A program made the translations under genes and the position numbers. The notes under the pieces are model-generated. The model ran no database searches and was not told the origin of the DNA. It saw only the letters and a program-made list of their open reading frames with translations. Below, piece after piece: positions 6,477 to 15,726 of a stretch of 64,000 bases of DNA (position 1 is its first letter; each line of letters begins with the position of its first letter). The stretch is from positions 1-64,000 of the forward strand of contig CAJTRM010000009.1 in NCBI GenBank assembly GCA_910578865.1, given 5' to 3'. Source of the stretch: an uncultured Dorea sp. (GTDB lineage: Bacteria; Bacillota_A; Clostridia; Lachnospirales; Lachnospiraceae).

Positions 6477-7895
6477 TTATGCAAACAATAATTGCCCTTC
6501 CTCCATACCCACGTCAAAAACTCTATCATTACCACACAAATCAGAAAGATTCACTTTTACTAATGCCGCTGCTACAGGAGGGCACACAGCATTGCCACAT
6601 CTTTGCACTTGCTCACTACGCGAATATTTCTTACCATCAATATCCCGATCTATAATATAAGCACCTGGAAATCCCTGACATCCATACAGTTCTTTCGGTT
6701 CCAGCATTCTCAGGCCGATATCAATGATCTGATAGTCTACGCCCTCAACCGTCACCAAGCCAAATCTGTCATGTGTTGGAATGGTATCCAATGGTTCATT
6801 GACGTCCTGGCCTGTCCCCTGACCGTAATATTTGATCAGAAATGCCCGGACTTCCCCAAAATGCCCCGGAGAGCATGTTACCGTGTGGAGCGGCTCCCGG
6901 ATGTCCTGGCCTGTCCCCGATTTATAAAATTTGCTTAGAAAGCTGACCGCCAAACCATAACGGTTCGATCCATCTACGGTCATAATGGGATCCTCTATGG
7001 CTTGCCCACGGACTCCTCCTGCTGCCGTCTCCGAATGATACTGGATCAGTGTCGGCGCGATCTGATAATGCCCGTTAACCGGAACAATAAACGGCTCCTG
7101 GTTATCCAGAACAAATTTCTTTATCCCCCTGGCAATCCTCCGCATAGTATTCTCGGCCAGAGGGCGCACTGCCCGAATGCCGTATTTTTCTTTGATCTCC
7201 TCCGACGTATCAAAGATACTAGGGCACGGCAAGGAAAAATCTATCTGATTACATGCCCCTTCGTAAGGTTTTAGCCTGCCTGCTGTCACCTCCGGGTTAT
7301 CCTTGGATGCATGGGTAGGCTCTGGCCAGATAATCGGTTTTCCGTCGCACCTGGCAATCAAAAAGAACCGTTTCCGTGTCGTCGGTGCTCCATAATCCGC
7401 CGCCACAAGTTCCTTTGTCTGAATCTCATATCTTAACCTTCCAAGCTGTTCCAAGAACCTTTTGTAGGTCTGCCCCCGTTTAGATTTAATTGGATGGTGA
7501 CGTCTGTTTAGTGGCCCCCACGTCTTAAACTCTTCCACATTCTCCAAAATAATTACCCTCGGGCGAACCTTCGCCGCCCAACGCAATGCCACCCAAGCAA
7601 GACCACGTATTTTTTTATCCTTAGGCTTTCCGCCCTTCGCTTTGCTGAAATGTTTACAATCCGGAGAAAACCATGCCAACGCCACCGGATGGCCTTTGCA
7701 CGCTTTTACAGGATCCACATTCCATACGGATTCACAATAGTGCGTTGTAGCCGGATGATTCACTTTATGCAGCCTGATAGCCTCTGGATCGTGATTAATA
7801 GCAATGTCCACACTCACACCTGTAACCATCTCTATCCCTGTACTCGCTCCTCCGCCTCCAGCAAAATTATCAACGATTAACTCTCCATTTATCAT
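6477..7895 (-). CDS. DNA (cytosine-5) methyltransferase
   Basis: Transfers methyl from SAM to cytosine C5. Motif I is DNFAGGGGASTGIEM near residue 8. The catalytic motif IV reads SPDCKHFSKA rather than the usual PPCQxFS, with Cys kept. Motif VI is ENVEEF and motif VIII YGAPTTRKRFFLIA. Motifs IX-X are RMLEPKELYGCQGFP and QRCGNAVCPP. The target region has near-repeats of the form FLxKxYxxGTGQDxxEPL. ATG 7895 was chosen because a longer frame (7940) would run through leader motif C and has no SD. No restriction enzyme partner is nearby, so it looks like a solitary protective or anti-restriction methylase of the element. It sits just upstream of the coupling protein gene. Confidence 0.88.
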   Translation of the reverse strand: MINGELIVDNFAGGGGASTGIEMVTGVSVDIAINHDPEAIRLHKVNHPATTHYCESVWNVDPVKACKGHPVALAWFSPDCKHFSKAKGGKPKDKKIRGLAWVALRWAAKVRPRVIILENVEEFKTWGPLNRRHHPIKSKRGQTYKRFLEQLGRLRYEIQTKELVAADYGAPTTRKRFFLIARCDGKPIIWPEPTHASKDNPEVTAGRLKPYEGACNQIDFSLPCPSIFDTSEEIKEKYGIRAVRPLAENTMRRIARGIKKFVLDNQEPFIVPVNGHYQIAPTLIQYHSETAAGGVRGQAIEDPIMTVDGSNRYGLAVSFLSKFYKSGTGQDIREPLHTVTCSPGHFGEVRAFLIKYYGQGTGQDVNEPLDTIPTHDRFGLVTVEGVDYQIIDIGLRMLEPKELYGCQGFPGAYIIDRDIDGKKYSRSEQVQRCGNAVCPPVAAALVKVNLSDLCGNDRVFDVGMEEGQLLFA

Positions 7896-7924
7896 ATAAA
7901 ACACATCCCTTCCCAATCTACTTT

Positions 7925-8010
7925 CACAAAATTCAGACAACTCTACCTTCAGTAACTCTGATCAGACGATAAAAAGCCGAAATTGTCACACTATTCCGAC
8001 TACACCGTCC
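7925..8010 (-). repeat. Leader motif copy C
   Basis: The most diverged copy: on the minus strand TGACAATTT, CTGATCAGA, ACTGAAGGTAG and AGTTGTCTGAAT occur in the copy A/B order. The outer stem is kept, with GACAATT against AGTTGTC using one G-U pair, which suggests selection on RNA structure. It ends about 15 bases before the methyltransferase SD. Confidence 0.5.
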
Positions 8011-8045
8011 AATCAGAGTTTCTAATCTAAGTCTTTACGGATATA

Positions 8046-8273
8046 TCACACCTGCAGCAACGCCTGCAGAAGCCCCAGCAGTTCACACTGAGCGCAAAAA
8101 CTGTCCATCTCCTCCTTACTCTCTGATATGCACGGATACTTGCAATATTTATCACATACTACTTCCTGAACGGTCTCTAGCCCCTCCAGCCTGGCCAATT
8201 TTGCTATAGCTCCCGGCAAGAGCCCCTCATCCCGGAGCACCAGCTTACCTCCACGCCATTCTGTATACTTCAT
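8046..8273 (-). CDS. Small Cys-rich protein, 75 aa
   Basis: It begins MKYTEWRGGKLVLRDEGLLP, has a helical middle and then four or five Cys (CDKYCKYPC ... CAQC), a spacing that could bind zinc. The C-terminus is hydrophobic (LLGLLQALLQV). ATG 8273 has an AAGGGAGG-type SD. It lies between TcpC and the methyltransferase and ends about 150 bases before the latter. Similar short CxxxC proteins occur in clostridial elements and phages; no function can be assigned. Confidence 0.65.
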   Translation of the reverse strand: MKYTEWRGGKLVLRDEGLLPGAIAKLARLEGLETVQEVVCDKYCKYPCISESKEEMDSFCAQCELLGLLQALLQV

Positions 8274-8308
8274 AAAATCCTCCCTTCCTCAACCTCGTTA
8301 CTACCAGC

Positions 8309-9283
8309 CTACATCTTTACAATCACATATTTTCCGTCCCTTGGTTCCATAATGAGCGAAAACTGGTGTGCCGTCACAAGACCGGTGGCAGAATCCCGGT
8401 AAGTTACCAAACACTCAACCAAAACCTGTCCTCTCTCCTGTTCCGTGATCTGCACATGATCGACCCCCTCACAAGCCAGATCCCGGCTCAGAGGCTTCAC
8501 ATCCTGCCCTTTGATGTAATACTGCAGTTCTTCTTCATTGGCAGTCGGGTAGACTTCAAAGAAAGTCTCAAGAAATTTCTGAACCTGATTCCGGGTATCG
8601 GCATCTATCTGACTATCCTGCTTCGGCAGATCCTCCCGATAGTCCGCCTTATCCGGAGCACCTACTGCATGGGGCAAGGTCAGGATGGCATAAGACGTAC
8701 CCTCAACATAGACATTTACCGAATAAGCACCCGATACCAGCTGGCCGCCCTTCTCCTGGATCACCGTAAATATTACCCGATATGTCTGGCCAGCCTTCCC
8801 AGTCGGATCAATACCAGCATCCTTTCCAAATCCATCTGCAGGCACTACTTCCCATACTTGCACTGCAGATACTGCTACAGCCTCTTCCGACAGATTCACA
8901 GGCATTTGCTGGATCAAGTCCTCTTTCATGTACTCCCCCAGCATTTCCCCGCGTTCGATCTGTCCGGCTGCATCCACCGGGTAGGCAAAATAGATGACCG
9001 CGAAATTTTTTATAAATGATTCCACCCCGACCATGCTGTAGGCCTTTTCTTCAATCCTTGTCTCCTCCTTTACCGTCACCCGGTCAACCACCGTAAAATT
9101 CCGGTACAGGCTCCAAATAAAGCCAAAAACAAACAGCACCCAGCAAAGTCCTGCAACTACACGGCGCACCTGATACCTCCTTGCCCCTCTCCCTGGTTTT
9201 TGCCGAATACCCTGCAATTCTTTTTTCTCGCTCCCCGTCCCTTTCTCCGTTCTTCTCCCGCTTTCTTTTCTCCTGTCTAACAA
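8309..9283 (-). CDS. TcpC/ConB family conjugation protein (Tn916 Orf13)
   Basis: A VirB8-like bitopic membrane protein of the transfer channel: basic cytoplasmic N-terminus (KKELQGIRQKPGRGARR), one transmembrane helix (VVAGLCWVLFVFGFIWSLY), then two extracellular NTF2-like domains, the second ending LIMEPRDGKYVIVKM. It helps recruit the other channel proteins. The start is most likely TTG 9283, with AAAGGAGAGG 7 bases upstream, giving 324 residues; the longer ATG frame (9406) would overlap the hydrolase gene by about 90 bases and has an unrelated N-terminus. It follows the hydrolase, as orf13 follows orf14 in Tn916. Confidence 0.87.
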   Translation of the reverse strand: MLDRRKESGRRTEKGTGSEKKELQGIRQKPGRGARRYQVRRVVAGLCWVLFVFGFIWSLYRNFTVVDRVTVKEETRIEEKAYSMVGVESFIKNFAVIYFAYPVDAAGQIERGEMLGEYMKEDLIQQMPVNLSEEAVAVSAVQVWEVVPADGFGKDAGIDPTGKAGQTYRVIFTVIQEKGGQLVSGAYSVNVYVEGTSYAILTLPHAVGAPDKADYREDLPKQDSQIDADTRNQVQKFLETFFEVYPTANEEELQYYIKGQDVKPLSRDLACEGVDHVQITEQERGQVLVECLVTYRDSATGLVTAHQFSLIMEPRDGKYVIVKM

Positions 9284-9317
9284 TATATCCTCTCCTTTCT
9301 GTTCACACTCATACAAC

Positions 9318-10421
9318 CTAGTGATTCGTATAAGTGAAATGCATATAGTCCTTTGATTTCTTCCAGTCACCGCCCCAGTAAAACCCGTGCCGTTTCCAGA
9401 TGGCAACCACCTTTGGCGTTACGGAATAAGGATCTACCCCTGGCCGGTAGCTCCCGCCGGTCACCCCTAACATCGGGTTAGACGTCCAATTCAGATCAAT
9501 CACACAGCCGTAGCTATGATGGGATCGGTTGGCACTGGACGCCATCTGACGCCACACATATCCACCCGTATCAGACGCCCGTACCGGAAACCCTGCCGCT
9601 TTCATTTCCTGGAATACGGCCTGTATCTCATTGGCCAGTTTTTTATGTACGGTCAGGGTCATTGTACCCGATCTGCCCGAGGCATCTATCACAGGTACGG
9701 TGATCTGGGTTAGATAGTTCTGCATCTGTGCGGAAGACTGGGGGACTCCCTCTGGGAACAGCCACGTAAGCCGTGCCTTGGGATCCACTGTACCAGCTAC
9801 CCCTACCGCTACACTGCCGCTGCCTCCCCCGCTGCCTCCACTCTTGACAAAACATTGATGCACTAACTCCACATAAAACATGTTCCCGTATTTATACCTC
9901 CAGCCGCCATTTCTTGCTACGGCTAACGGGTTCGTATACGCCACCTTCACACCCCCGGAATGTGTCTTTGCGAACTCCTCCGCCAAAGCAAACGTATGCT
10001 TTTTTCCATGGTTTAACACATGTTGCATATAGCCGCCGCCATAGTTATAAGACTGCAGCACAGTATCAAAATCACAGCCATACTCCTTCATCCCCTGGAC
10101 ATGCGTGGCAAAGATCCGGCAACCTTCCCGTATAGATTCCTCCGGGGATGAGGCACCGCAGGCCAGGACATCCACCCCAAGCCCCCGGCTTTCTACCTGC
10201 ATAATAGCCAGTATATAGTCTACATAACTGCTAATCCCATTTTCATTACAACTAAAAACCACCAGATCACGGTATCTCAGCACATCCTCCGATACCTGAA
10301 GCACAAGTTCTCCTTCCGGATCCCCGGCATCCTCTTCATCACCGGACAGCATCACTACCAGTCCGGCCAATAGAAAAAAGCCTGCAAAAAGGGCAACCGC
10401 CGACAAGATCACTTTTTTCAA
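9318..10421 (-). CDS. Bifunctional peptidoglycan hydrolase: lysozyme-like plus M15 peptidase (Orf14/CwlT position)
   Basis: Opens the cell wall for conjugation. An N-terminal signal anchor (residues 4-25) is followed by a lysozyme-like domain (about 45-190) with IMQVESRG as the catalytic-Glu region and SYNYGGGY. After a Gly/Ser linker (GGSGGGSGS) comes a C-terminal domain (about 235-367) with SHHSYGCVIDLNW and DYMHFTY, the His/Asp/His zinc ligands of VanY/L-Ala-D-Glu-type M15 peptidases. In Tn916 Orf14 and ICEBs1 CwlT the second domain is NlpC/P60, so the peptidase has been swapped here. It overlaps the upstream gene by 4 bases (ATGA). Family assignment of both halves is from motifs. Confidence 0.87.
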   Translation of the reverse strand: MKKVILSAVALFAGFFLLAGLVVMLSGDEEDAGDPEGELVLQVSEDVLRYRDLVVFSCNENGISSYVDYILAIMQVESRGLGVDVLACGASSPEESIREGCRIFATHVQGMKEYGCDFDTVLQSYNYGGGYMQHVLNHGKKHTFALAEEFAKTHSGGVKVAYTNPLAVARNGGWRYKYGNMFYVELVHQCFVKSGGSGGGSGSVAVGVAGTVDPKARLTWLFPEGVPQSSAQMQNYLTQITVPVIDASGRSGTMTLTVHKKLANEIQAVFQEMKAAGFPVRASDTGGYVWRQMASSANRSHHSYGCVIDLNWTSNPMLGVTGGSYRPGVDPYSVTPKVVAIWKRHGFYWGGDWKKSKDYMHFTYTNH

Positions 10422-12394
10422 CTTAAATCCTCCTTCCGGTACTCAGCCCCATACATATCATGCATCAGCAATGCGCTTGCAACCTTGCTAACGTCGTAAG
10501 AGTTATTTTCAAAGTTATTAAAGTTACTCCCGCTGACACCGCCTTTCTTATGTGTTTCTACCCTCCTTATCTGACTTGCATCCTGCTGGTGTTCAGCAGA
10601 CCTGCCCGGTTGATTTCTCTGACTCTTCAAACCCTGCCTGTTCTCCGGGTTTGGCCGATCCTCATGGCCTGCAAAAGGTTCTGTCCTTTCATCCTGCGCC
10701 AGCCCTCCAGCATAAGGATCATTTTTTTCCAGTGTCCTATTATCCTGCCTGATGTTCCTTGGCCTTTGTCCCGTTTCCATTTGGTTCTCCAGCCTGCCCT
10801 TCAAGTCCCTGTCCGGCATCCGCGTATTTAGACTCTGTGGCTCTGTGCCCTTTTGCTGTGTCTGGCCTGGGGTATTTCCAGCAGCCGCATTATCTCCCGG
10901 TGCCGTTTGATATCCGCTTCCAGATGTCCGGTTATTATTCTGACGTGATCTGCGGGTAGAACCTCCCCCGAAACCTCCACCGGCTACCTGTGCAGGATTC
11001 GGCTTTATATTATTCCCGGGAGAATCAGCAACTGGTACGCCCCCGCCTTTTTTCAACCTATGTCCCAGCATAAATCCGCTTATCATGGTGCTAAGCCTGC
11101 CACCGACACGCTTCACCGCCCGGTCTTCCCCATCCCCGCGGATAGACATAAACCCTAAAAGTTCCGAAGACTTCATCAGAGCCCCTACATAGATCACCAC
11201 CTGCAGAAACATTGTCCACAAGAAGCTGTGAGTACCCGCCAGCCGGTAAGCCACCGTTGAAAGCCCAAATACTACCGACAAGATCAACGTGATCCCAGCC
11301 TTGTTCATTAACACACCGAACAGTTTTCTTAGGTACGACGTCAGATTCCGCGTATTATTCGGGAACAAAGCGAACACTAACACCACCGGCAGGAACGACA
11401 CATAGACATTAAACATCACCTGGGACAGGATCATATAAGCCACCAGACAGGCTACGCAGAAGAAGATTACCAGATCCAATAGAACGATAAAGAACGCATT
11501 AACCAGCCGTTCCCCCTGCTTGCCTACGGTCATACTCTCATTTTTGTGATCAGACACTTCCGCTTGCACAAGGTTCTCCCGTTCCTCCTTCGTAGCATTC
11601 AGCAAATTGTCAATCCGTTCCTGCCCGATCTCCTCTATATCCGTTGTACCATACTGTAATAGCAAGTAAGGCTGATACACCATGATGCTAAAGAGAGAGT
11701 CACGGATGCCGGACGTGCCGCTGTTAGTATCCCCTACTGTCAACGTGTCTGATATTGCCAGCACCTCCTGATTAAATTCCTGCTGGAAGGTGTTGATTTG
11801 TGTTAAGTAACTGCCGGAATAAGCAACCATTCCAACCCCCAGAACACCAACGACCAGAAATGTCAAGATCGTAGTCGTTGCCCGCGTAAACTGAGACTTC
11901 ACCACAGCCAGATAGAAAAAATAACATCCAACCAGAATAATTAAAAGCGGCAGGAACGAAGGTAACAGCCCATGTCCCCGGAACCCGGAGGCATCCACGC
12001 CCAGCACTTTCTGCATGTTCGTACCCAAATAAGTAACTGTATCATTGATAAAGTCCAGGCTGTAAGCCTGCTCCACCAGCCAGCCTAAAAAATAACCCAA
12101 ATACTGCGCGATCATCCAGATAAAATCGGCAAGCACGCACAGGATATAATCCACGTTTTTGCCGATCCCCTCGCCCCAGTTCCAGGGGAGCCAGTCCCCC
12201 GAAGTATCCACCCAGAAATCCAAGCTGTAGGCGCTCAGGGCATACTTATCATACAGATGATCCGTTGCCCCTACCGATTCCGGCAAAATCCCGGCCTGTA
12301 CCGCAAGATTAGGGCTTAAAACCAAAGCAACCAGCGGGAGCAGGAGCACCAATGCAAGCCCTATAACCTGCACCTTTCGATCCTTCTTAACCAT
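10418..12394 (-). CDS. VirB6-like polytopic channel protein (Tn916 Orf15, ConG/TcpH)
   Basis: A 658-residue integral membrane protein expected to form the core of the transfer pore. It has a signal-like first helix (VIGLALVLLLPLVALVLSP), then about seven more hydrophobic segments spread over residues 85-430. The last third (about 445-650) is a disordered Gly/Asn/Gln/Pro-rich cytoplasmic tail (for example GGGFGGGSTRRSRQNNNR), a feature shared by Orf15 homologues. ATG 12394 lies 5 bases after the VirB4-like gene and it shares ATGA with the hydrolase below, indicating tight translational coupling. Confidence 0.85.
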   Translation of the reverse strand: MVKKDRKVQVIGLALVLLLPLVALVLSPNLAVQAGILPESVGATDHLYDKYALSAYSLDFWVDTSGDWLPWNWGEGIGKNVDYILCVLADFIWMIAQYLGYFLGWLVEQAYSLDFINDTVTYLGTNMQKVLGVDASGFRGHGLLPSFLPLLIILVGCYFFYLAVVKSQFTRATTTILTFLVVGVLGVGMVAYSGSYLTQINTFQQEFNQEVLAISDTLTVGDTNSGTSGIRDSLFSIMVYQPYLLLQYGTTDIEEIGQERIDNLLNATKEERENLVQAEVSDHKNESMTVGKQGERLVNAFFIVLLDLVIFFCVACLVAYMILSQVMFNVYVSFLPVVLVFALFPNNTRNLTSYLRKLFGVLMNKAGITLILSVVFGLSTVAYRLAGTHSFLWTMFLQVVIYVGALMKSSELLGFMSIRGDGEDRAVKRVGGRLSTMISGFMLGHRLKKGGGVPVADSPGNNIKPNPAQVAGGGFGGGSTRRSRQNNNRTSGSGYQTAPGDNAAAGNTPGQTQQKGTEPQSLNTRMPDRDLKGRLENQMETGQRPRNIRQDNRTLEKNDPYAGGLAQDERTEPFAGHEDRPNPENRQGLKSQRNQPGRSAEHQQDASQIRRVETHKKGGVSGSNFNNFENNSYDVSKVASALLMHDMYGAEYRKEDLS

Positions 12395-12398
12395 CCCT

Positions 12399-14885
12399 TC
12401 ACCTCCGTTTTTCTGCCTCCGGCGTCTCTACCGGCGGCCTAGTATCAAATGTCTGCAGCAACGACTGGAACACGCAGTCTACACACAGGACACCTACATG
12501 CCCCCGGATGTCCTGGTAAAGACATTCCCCGTTCTCTAAAGACTGCAACGTCTCAATGTTACTGTCCGTGTATTCCAGTCCCATAAACTCCAGCGTCTTT
12601 CGGATCTCGTTTTTATCACGGCTCCGAAAAGCAAACTTCATGCCGATATTGTTCTTCATTTTTTCATCCAAAAGATCGGCACAGTTCTGCGTCCCGAAGT
12701 CAATCCCGGCGTTCATGCTGCGACCAGCGCGTACTAATTTATTAGATACCGCCTTGCCTTCTGCCACCTGAAGCCAACTCCACGCCTCATCCAAAAGCAC
12801 TACCTTAAAGATGCCTCTGTCCTGGTTGATAAACTCCAAAGAAAAATAAGACAGAACCAGAAGCAGCGCAACACTGAGCATCTCACCCATGGTATACTTA
12901 TCTACCGGCGTTTCCGCATCCGGCAGGGACAGGCCATGAATCAACACCACGTTCAACAAGGCAGAAAGCCGCAGGGGCTTCATCGTCGAACCATCCCCGA
13001 ACAAAAGGCCTGCAATCCCAAGGTCAGAAAACGACTCCATATGCCGGGCAATGCCCCGGCTGATCTCCGTGTCTGTCTTATAGAGCTCCTCAATCACATG
13101 GAGCATTCCACAAGGCTTTCCTTCCGGATAGGCCGCCACCCTTTTTACATGCTCCTTGAGTACCGGAAAACGTTCCGGATCCCGCGGGTCATATCCCATT
13201 AAAAATGTCAAGATATCCACCGCCAGATATTCCGCATCTTTCCGGTCATTCAGGATCATAAAGGGATCACACAAGCCCCGGTTTCCTTCTTCATTAGCAA
13301 TACTGATAATATTTAAATAATCTCCTAAGAAACCAAGGTCACGCTCCCAGTTCCCCCGCTCCCCCTTGGGATCAAGCACAAAGGCACGGCCACCAAACAG
13401 GACGCTGTAAAAGGCAATCAGGTTCATAGTGACGGACTTGCCGCCTCCAAGGCTCCCAATAAAAGCTTTTGCCAGGGCGTTAGTCACCGATCCGGCCACT
13501 CCCTGGGCGGCCAGCCAGGGCTTAATATAAACGCTCCGGCCGGTGTTCTTGTCGTAACCTAAATAGATCCCTTCCCGCTCCCCTAACTTGTGGGTTGCAC
13601 CGAATCCAATACAGGAAAGGAAGTCTGACCGCACATAGTGGACATAATCGTCCAGGTAGCGCGGCGCACCCGGGTAAAACTCTTCGTGAAATCCCAGCTG
13701 GTCACCCAGCGGCCGCTCAAAGATCATCTTATAATTCCAGTAAAAACTCTTAACCTCTTCCACCCGCTTTAAAAGTTCATATTCCGAAGAAGCGGAGACC
13801 CTCACCAAGTAACTGACCTTGTACATGTTGCCCCGCTCCCTCTCCAGGATCGACTCAAGCTCCTGGGCTTTCGCCCTGGCATCCAGCAGATTTTCACTGG
13901 AATCATTACCGGTAGACAGGGCGCTTTCATCCAAGTCCTTTAAATCTGCTTTCTTATTCCGGGTACTTTTGACAGCATCCTTATTTGGCACTACCTCTAC
14001 CTTGATAGAAGTATCAACAGGGAAGTCAAAGCTTTCCTGCTGGTAGTAAAGCACCTCCGAGCCGAACGGAAACAACAGATCATTTGTGATATCTGACAAC
14101 GCCAGATAGGCAACCTTTACCTCCCTGTCCTCTGTCAAAATGTCAAGGTGGCGTTTCCGGTTCGCAACTAAACTATCCGCTAACCGGATCACATCATAGC
14201 TCTTGATCTTTGTCTCGTCTTTCTCAACAATGACTTCCGGCTCATAAGTATAGGACTCGAAAGAATCCGCTCCTTTCCCATTCAGGTGCTCAACAATATA
14301 AGCAATGTCCTTCGGCTCCGTCCGCCGGAACGTAAACTGCTTAGAAATCTTATGGTACAGCAACTGCTCCAGCCGCAGATACCGGCTGACCTCCCGGTTA
14401 TCTATCCGGGTATAGTCTCCGAACAGACTGCCATCCATAGAATGTTTAAAGTCACTAAGCCCCAGCCGAAGCTGCTCCAAAAATCCGCCGCCTAAATCCG
14501 CCGCCAGCTGGAACCCGATATAATGCCGGTAGCCCACTTCATAACGTCCATGGCAGGACTCCAAATGCTCACGGATTCCGTCCAGATAGGAGCAGGCCAC
14601 GTCAGAGAGATCCCCCCGGATCTCCTTCTTTGACCGCTCAATCGTATCCCCTATATTCTCTTCCACCGCCAGATCCAGCAAATGAAAGCTCGGAACATCA
14701 ACCAGTGCGATTAGATGCTCCATATCCCGGGCGATCATGCCCGCCTGGTCTTCACTGATAAATGCATAATTATGAGGCATCCACTCATAATACGCGAACA
14801 CTGCGCCTGTCACAGAATGGAAGACCAGGTTACTCTCCAAATATTTGATGGGGAATTTTACTTGTTTATTTGTCTGTCTCTCCAA
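12399..14885 (-). CDS. VirB4-like conjugation ATPase (Tn916 Orf16, ConE/TcpF)
   Basis: An 828-residue cytoplasmic ATPase that powers the transfer channel. Walker A is GSLGGGKS near residue 480 and Walker B is VVLLDEAWSWL near 695, with later RSRDKNEIRKTLEFM in the C-terminal motor. The N-terminal half (about 1-430) is the family-specific domain that docks on membrane partners. Length and motifs are full. Its first 20 bases overlap the end of the TcpE-like gene, and it ends 5 bases before the VirB6-like gene. Confidence 0.93.
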   Translation of the reverse strand: MERQTNKQVKFPIKYLESNLVFHSVTGAVFAYYEWMPHNYAFISEDQAGMIARDMEHLIALVDVPSFHLLDLAVEENIGDTIERSKKEIRGDLSDVACSYLDGIREHLESCHGRYEVGYRHYIGFQLAADLGGGFLEQLRLGLSDFKHSMDGSLFGDYTRIDNREVSRYLRLEQLLYHKISKQFTFRRTEPKDIAYIVEHLNGKGADSFESYTYEPEVIVEKDETKIKSYDVIRLADSLVANRKRHLDILTEDREVKVAYLALSDITNDLLFPFGSEVLYYQQESFDFPVDTSIKVEVVPNKDAVKSTRNKKADLKDLDESALSTGNDSSENLLDARAKAQELESILERERGNMYKVSYLVRVSASSEYELLKRVEEVKSFYWNYKMIFERPLGDQLGFHEEFYPGAPRYLDDYVHYVRSDFLSCIGFGATHKLGEREGIYLGYDKNTGRSVYIKPWLAAQGVAGSVTNALAKAFIGSLGGGKSVTMNLIAFYSVLFGGRAFVLDPKGERGNWERDLGFLGDYLNIISIANEEGNRGLCDPFMILNDRKDAEYLAVDILTFLMGYDPRDPERFPVLKEHVKRVAAYPEGKPCGMLHVIEELYKTDTEISRGIARHMESFSDLGIAGLLFGDGSTMKPLRLSALLNVVLIHGLSLPDAETPVDKYTMGEMLSVALLLVLSYFSLEFINQDRGIFKVVLLDEAWSWLQVAEGKAVSNKLVRAGRSMNAGIDFGTQNCADLLDEKMKNNIGMKFAFRSRDKNEIRKTLEFMGLEYTDSNIETLQSLENGECLYQDIRGHVGVLCVDCVFQSLLQTFDTRPPVETPEAEKRR

Positions 14886-15339
14886 TGTCAGTTTGCCTCC
14901 TCTCTTTCTTCTTTCTCCCTGCTCTTTTTAAGTTCCGCCGCGCGTTCCGTCTGGCCTTCCGGCCTCCGTCCCTTCCTACTGTCACATACATGTCACGATA
15001 TGTCCGGCCGGAAAGATCCAGGGGCTTTCCCCTGGTATATATCCTAGGGCTTGTCAAAAACCGAATACATGATTTCAGATAAGAATAGGGCTTTTTGCCG
15101 TCAAAGCCCCGTTTGCCAGCAAGCCACGCAAGCACAAACGGAAGAGCTACATGGTTCACCAGCAGGCTGTCCGTAAGCGAAAAGGGCGGGAAACCCTTCA
15201 GCACCAGGGACAGTACAAAAAATGCCGAAAACCAAAAGACCTGTGACAATGTCACAGGCCGCGGTAATGTTAAGTCATTAAAGTTATAAATCACATGTTC
15301 AATCTTCCAAACGCTGGAGTAATTGCGTATCCGCTTCAT
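14866..15339 (-). CDS. TcpE/ConD family membrane protein (Tn916 Orf17)
   Basis: 157 residues. An RxYSSVWKIEHVIYNF start and LPRPVTLSQVFWF are typical of the TcpE family. Two adjacent transmembrane helices follow (about 36-50 and 58-75). The C-terminus is strongly basic (RKARRNARRNLKRAGRKKK) and would lie in the cytoplasm. Works with the VirB4-like ATPase at the membrane in Tn916-type systems. It starts 15 bases after the TcpD-like gene and overlaps the ATPase gene by 20 bases. Confidence 0.85.
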   Translation of the reverse strand: MKRIRNYSSVWKIEHVIYNFNDLTLPRPVTLSQVFWFSAFFVLSLVLKGFPPFSLTDSLLVNHVALPFVLAWLAGKRGFDGKKPYSYLKSCIRFLTSPRIYTRGKPLDLSGRTYRDMYVTVGRDGGRKARRNARRNLKRAGRKKKERRQTDIGETDK

Positions 15340-15353
15340 AATACCACCTGCCC

Positions 15354-15572
15354 CTACGAAAAAATCTGCCGGAACAGGGCAAGGAAAAGTTCCTTTACCT
15401 CCATCGTGCCGAACACGAAGCCGATCGCAATGATCCCGATCACGATCAGGCCAGCCATCTTAGAAAATTTCCTGGTCACCATGAAGTAAGCCCCGCAACA
15501 GATCAGGCCGGCCAGTACCAGCGGCTGTGTATTGGTCTGGAACCAGGTGTATACGTTCTGTCCAAAATTCAT
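15354..15572 (-). CDS. TcpD/ConC-like small membrane protein
   Basis: 72 residues with two hydrophobic helices: LVLAGLICCGAYFMV and MAGLIVIGIIAIGFVFG. The N-terminus MNFGQNVYTWFQTNTQPLV is typical of the small channel proteins that precede TcpE in Firmicute conjugative elements. ATG 15572 is preceded by GGAGGAGTGAC. Expected to be a structural part of the channel; the assignment is by size, topology and position rather than by a catalytic motif. Confidence 0.75.
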   Translation of the reverse strand: MNFGQNVYTWFQTNTQPLVLAGLICCGAYFMVTRKFSKMAGLIVIGIIAIGFVFGTMEVKELFLALFRQIFS

Positions 15573-15642
15573 AAGTTGTCACTCCTCCTGTTATTCAAAA
15601 ATATTTTTTACTACTGACTTGAAAGCATTCTATATCTAAAAA

Positions 15643-15673
15643 GGGGCGACGTTACTTGTGTAACGCCTGCCCC
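15643..15673. other. Strong stem-loop between HelP-like and TcpD-like genes
   Basis: GGGGC-GA-CGTTAC / GTAACG-CCT-GCCCC around TTGT, in a ~155-base gap that has no gene. There is no clear T-run on the minus strand, so it more likely marks RNA processing or attenuation within the operon than full termination. Confidence 0.5.
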
Positions 15674-15726
15674 GGCTGTCCCTGCTTTCTGTCTGCCTTT
15701 GCCTGCCATCTATCGGCTGGCAGCCA

